Below, piece by piece: positions 7,112 to 9,170 of a stretch of DNA of 9,170 bases (position 1 is its first letter; each line of letters opens with the position of its first letter). A model generated the notes under the pieces. It was not told where the DNA came from. It saw only the letters and a list, made by a program, of their open reading frames with translations, and did no database searches. The translations under genes were made by a program, and so were the position numbers. This stretch comes from JBFWQM01 sp050249455 (GTDB taxonomy: Bacteria > Pseudomonadota > Alphaproteobacteria > MPNO01 > VGEU01), in the NCBI GenBank assembly GCA_050249455.1, contig JBFWQM010000218.1:1-9170 (forward strand), given 5' to 3'.

Positions 7112-8019
7112 GCAACATCGAGCCGCGGCTTTCGGTCTACCGCGCCGGGCTGATCGGCGCGGCGGCCCGCTACGCACTCGCCGCCGCGCCCAATGGCAGC
7201 GTGATCGCCGCGTTCCAGCGCAGCCTCTACGTCGAGACCGCCGCGGGCCTCGCCTGCATCGGCCCGCACGCGCTGGGCGGCGGGCCGCTCAACGTGCTGA
7301 TCGACGGCATGGACGCGCTGACCCCCTACGACCCGCCGGTGGCGCTGGGAACGCCGGCCAACACCGTCGGCGGCGTCATCCACATCAGCCGGTCGCTGCG
7401 CATCGACCTCTCCGACACCGAATCGTGGGAGCCGCCGCCGGCGCCGCCGCTCGACCGCAGCCTGATCGACGCCGGGCTGACCGCGCTGGCGCTGGAAGCT
7501 TCGGGCCGCGCGCCGCCGCACGGCCTCGCGCCGCTCGCCTTCGCTGCCGCGCCGGACGATCTCGGCGCCACCGCGTCGGCGACCCTGCGCCGCGCGCAGC
7601 CGGCGGCCGAGGCGCTGCGAACATGGCTTGCCGCCGCGCGCAGCGACGCCGCCGCACCGCCGCCGGACGAAGCGGCCGCGCTGATTGGCCTGGGGCCGGG
7701 GCTGACGCCGGCGGGCGACGACCTGGTCGGCGGGGCGCTGCTCGCGCTGCATGCGGTAGGCCGGCCCGACGTCGCCGACCGTTTGGCTGAATGGGCGACC
7801 GGGCTCGCGGCGAAGCGCACCAACCCGATCAGCCGCGCCCACCTTGCCGCCGCCGCGGAGGGGTCGGGCGCCGAGGCGGTGCACCGCGCCATCAACGCGG
7901 TGATGGCCGCCGACCGCAACGCTATGCCCGCCGCCCTCGCAGGGGTCGAGGCGATCGGCCATACCTCCGGCTGGGACGCGCTGACCGGCGCGACATTGGC
8001 GCTCGGCACCTGGCGCTGA
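7108..8019 (+). CDS. DUF2877 (AllH/YlbF-like) domain protein, start uncertain
   Basis: The frame encodes a DUF2877 protein, recognised by GLGPGLTPAGDDLVGGALLAL (from residue 194) and GHTSGWDALTGATLALG near the end (from 284), with a weaker N-terminal match AAFQRSLYVETAAGLACIGP. In E. coli the family member YlbF (AllH) works with FdrA and YlbE in oxamate carbamoyl transfer during allantoin use; neither partner is in this window. There is no ATG before the conserved N-terminal region. CTG 7108, overlapping the dehydrogenase stop as CTGA, gives 303 residues and about 31 residues before the domain, similar to my recollection of YlbF. GTG 7201 gives 272 residues but trims right up to the domain. 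ATG 7309 would remove conserved sequence. No good Shine-Dalgarno sequence is visible for any of them. The family is fairly sure; start and function are not. Confidence 0.8.
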   Translation: MSNIEPRLSVYRAGLIGAAARYALAAAPNGSVIAAFQRSLYVETAAGLACIGPHALGGGPLNVLIDGMDALTPYDPPVALGTPANTVGGVIHISRSLRIDLSDTESWEPPPAPPLDRSLIDAGLTALALEASGRAPPHGLAPLAFAAAPDDLGATASATLRRAQPAAEALRTWLAAARSDAAAPPPDEAAALIGLGPGLTPAGDDLVGGALLALHAVGRPDVADRLAEWATGLAAKRTNPISRAHLAAAAEGSGAEAVHRAINAVMAADRNAMPAALAGVEAIGHTSGWDALTGATLALGTWR

Positions 8020-8032
8020 ACAAGGGTGGGGA

Positions 8033-8117
8033 GCAAGGATCGGGGTTGGACGCCAACCCCCCGATGCTTGCCGTAACGGTTTGGATCGAGAGGTTGGCGT
8101 CTGGCCCCGATCCTTGC
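8033..8117 (+). repeat. Long imperfect palindrome, possible dispersed intergenic repeat or structured RNA
   Basis: Arms 8033-8058 and 8092-8117 are 26-base inverted repeats matching at 23 positions, with a 33-base loop. The three mismatches (8046-8048 against 8102-8104) become U.G, U.G and G.U pairs in a + strand transcript, giving an unbroken 26-bp RNA stem. After one mismatch (8032/8118), 8028-8031 can pair with 8119-8122, one pair being a wobble. A competing perfect hairpin, 8042-8049 with 8053-8060 around a 3-base loop, lies within the left arm. The element fills most of the 127-base gap after the DUF2877 gene. There is no T-run for a classical intrinsic terminator. A REP- or MITE-like element is possible. 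Confidence 0.75.
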
Positions 8118-8133
8118 CCCCTTCGCCGACAAC

Positions 8134-8139
8134 GGGAGG
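8134..8139 (+). promoter_or_regulatory. Ribosome-binding site that fixes the short-chain dehydrogenase start
   Basis: GGGAGG lies 7 bases before ATG 8147. The frame is open further upstream to a TTG at 8081, but that would run through the palindrome arm and lacks this spacing. Confidence 0.85.
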
Positions 8140-8146
8140 CCGCGGC

Positions 8147-8875
8147 ATGAACATCTCCGGCTCGGTCGCGCTGGTCACCGGCGCCAACCGCGGTATCGGT
8201 CGCGCCTTTGCCCGCGCGCTCCTCGCCGCGGGCGCCCGCACGGTCTACGCCGGCGCGCGCAACCCGGCGACGATTGTTGAACCCGGGCTCACGCCGGTCA
8301 GGCTCGACATCACCGATCCGGGCGACGTCGCCGCCGCCGCGGCGCGCTGCGGCGACGTGGACCTGCTCATCAACAACGCCGGCGTCGCGCACTTCGCCCC
8401 GCTGCTCGCCGCGCCGACCATGGACGCCGCGCGCGCCGAGATGGAGACCAACTATTTCGGCACGCTCGCCCTGTGCCGCGCCTTCGCGCCGATCCTCGGG
8501 GCGAACGGCGGCGGCGCGCTGGTCAACGTGCTGTCGGTGGTGAGCTGGATCAACGTGCCGCTGCAGGGCTCGTATTGCGCGTCGAAGGCCGCCGCGCATT
8601 CGCTGACCGCCGGCATCCGCTGCGAGCTGCGCGCCCAGGGCACGCTGGTGGTCGGCGTCTATGCCGGCTACATCGACACCGACATGACCGCCGGCCTCGA
8701 CGTCGCCAAGACCCGGCCGGAGGACGTCGCCGCCGCGACCCTCGCCGCCGTCGAAGCGGGACAGGAGGAGGTGCTGGCGGACGCGCGCAGCCGCACCGTC
8801 AAGGCAACGCTCGCCAGCGATCCGGCATCGCTCGACCGCCAGATGCAGGCGGTGTGGGACAGCGCCCGGCGGTGA
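8147..8875 (+). CDS. Short-chain dehydrogenase/reductase (classical SDR)
   Basis: This 242-residue Rossmann-fold oxidoreductase matches the classical SDR length. The cofactor motif TGANRGIG is at 11-18, the LDITD strand end at 53-57, NNAG at 76-79, and the active-site tetrad Asn102, Ser130, Tyr143 and Lys147 (YCASK) is complete. Arg38 after the second strand (YAGAR) suggests NADP preference. After strand six, AGYIDTDM replaces the usual PGxxxT. It would interconvert an alcohol and a carbonyl in the cytosol; the substrate is not readable. The gene is separated from the upstream cluster by a palindrome-bearing gap but shares its direction. It may therefore be an add-on to the pathway or an independent unit. 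Confidence 0.92.
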   Translation: MNISGSVALVTGANRGIGRAFARALLAAGARTVYAGARNPATIVEPGLTPVRLDITDPGDVAAAAARCGDVDLLINNAGVAHFAPLLAAPTMDAARAEMETNYFGTLALCRAFAPILGANGGGALVNVLSVVSWINVPLQGSYCASKAAAHSLTAGIRCELRAQGTLVVGVYAGYIDTDMTAGLDVAKTRPEDVAAATLAAVEAGQEEVLADARSRTVKATLASDPASLDRQMQAVWDSARR

Positions 8876-8913
8876 CCATTCGCTGCAATGTGACGCATCA
8901 CGAGCCGGAGTCA

Positions 8914-9009
8914 CCCACCTCACCCTCCCCGCTGCTTTGCCGCGGGTCCCCTCCCTCTCCGCCCAATTTGGGGGGAGAGGGTGCGAGCGTAGCGAGCGGG
9001 AGAGGTGGG
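8914..9009. repeat. Structured GC-rich intergenic element with nested inverted repeats
   Basis: Outer arms 8914-8921 and 9002-9009 are perfect 8-base inverted repeats; 8926-8933 pairs with 8995-9001 with one bulged C. Inside, 8953-8965 and 8969-8981 form a 12-bp stem with one mismatch and a 3-base loop. A 7-base direct repeat GCGAGCG occurs at 8983 and 8992. The element lies between two convergent genes, and no coding frame in the 192-base gap is convincing. I recall similar pyrimidine/purine-rich elements with a GCGAGCGTAGCGAGCGGGAG-like core from intergenic regions of other proteobacteria. It may serve as a bidirectional terminator, although it has no T-run. Confidence 0.65.
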
Positions 9010-9067
9010 GTGCCGCCGGCCCCTCAACCAAGCGGTGCCCTGGCGCGCCGGTGCGATCCGACCTTCG

Positions 9068-9170
9068 CTACTTCGGCCCCGCGACGATGCGGGCGGCGAG
9101 GCGGGCGGCGGCGGCGTTGCTAGGGGCGACCAGGACGCCGGCGTCGCGCAGGGTGCGCGCGGAGGCCGAC
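9068..9170 (-). CDS. C-terminal end of an unrecognised minus-strand gene
   Basis: Reading the minus strand from the window edge gives 33 residues ending at TAG (CTA at 9068-9070 on the + strand). They read TLRDAGVLVAPSNAAAARLA in the middle and end ARIVAGPK. The alanine-rich, helix-like composition and in-frame GC3 preference resemble a real protein end, and the position just beyond a structured convergent-gene spacer fits. The piece is too short to assign to a family. It may also be a chance open stretch in GC-rich DNA. Confidence 0.45.
   Translation of the reverse strand, partial: SASARTLRDAGVLVAPSNAAAARLAARIVAGPK

Noticed and set aside
5489..7177. Long minus-strand open frame opposite the aldehyde dehydrogenase
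   Set aside because: The composition is low-complexity and rich in Arg, His and Gly, with no motif; the + strand carries all the catalytic residues of a dehydrogenase.
8033..8117. Palindrome as insertion-sequence ends or an integron-type attachment site
   Set aside because: No transposase or integrase is nearby, no target duplication is evident, and the 33-base interior has no coding capacity. A bare palindromic repeat fits better.
8081..8146. TTG 8081 as start of the short-chain dehydrogenase
   Set aside because: The extra residues would be encoded by the palindrome and precede the normal SDR N-terminus; GGGAGG before ATG 8147 decides the start.
8983..8998. Two GCGAGCG copies as a possible CRISPR or iteron array
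   Set aside because: There are only two 7-base copies 2 bases apart. They have no regular spacers and are part of a palindromic element.

Overview
The window is GC-rich, densely coded DNA, and nearly every codon ends in G or C. All gene families are bacterial. Gene style, codon use and the branched-chain/aromatic-type ABC transporter suggest an alphaproteobacterium of the Rhodospirillales/Hyphomicrobiales kind. That placement is an inference from style, not from a marker gene. No tRNA, rRNA, CRISPR array, transposase or integrase gene was seen.

Layout, all on the + strand unless noted. Bases 1-3718 hold a five-component ABC importer of the HAAT (branched-chain amino acid/amide/aromatic acid) family: the C-terminal part of the substrate-binding protein, two membrane permeases (LivH and LivM types) and two ATPases (LivG and LivF types). 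The last four genes are packed with gaps or overlaps of a few bases. A GC-rich hairpin separates the binding-protein gene from the permeases. Bases 3747-8019 hold four genes that look catabolic: a fumarylacetoacetate hydrolase (FAH) family enzyme, a 4,5-dihydroxyphthalate decarboxylase-like protein with a periplasmic-binding fold but no signal peptide, an NAD(P)-dependent aldehyde dehydrogenase, and a DUF2877 (AllH/YlbF-like) protein. The last has no ordinary start codon and probably overlaps the stop of the dehydrogenase gene. A short gap carries a long palindrome, followed by a short-chain dehydrogenase (8147-8875). The right end holds a second structured intergenic element and the last 33 codons of an unrecognised minus-strand gene.

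How the genes may work together: the importer would bring in a small carboxylate or amide, possibly aromatic. The decarboxylase-like, FAH-family and aldehyde/alcohol dehydrogenase enzymes would then process it. This is inferred from co-orientation and tight spacing; no substrate can be read from the sequence. A candidate sigma-70-like promoter before the decarboxylase-like gene suggests the catabolic half may also be transcribed separately.

The most unusual points are the DUF2877 gene (non-standard start, no visible FdrA/YlbE partners) and the palindrome at 8033-8117. Its three mismatches are all G.U wobble-compatible in a + strand transcript, so the RNA stem would be uninterrupted.
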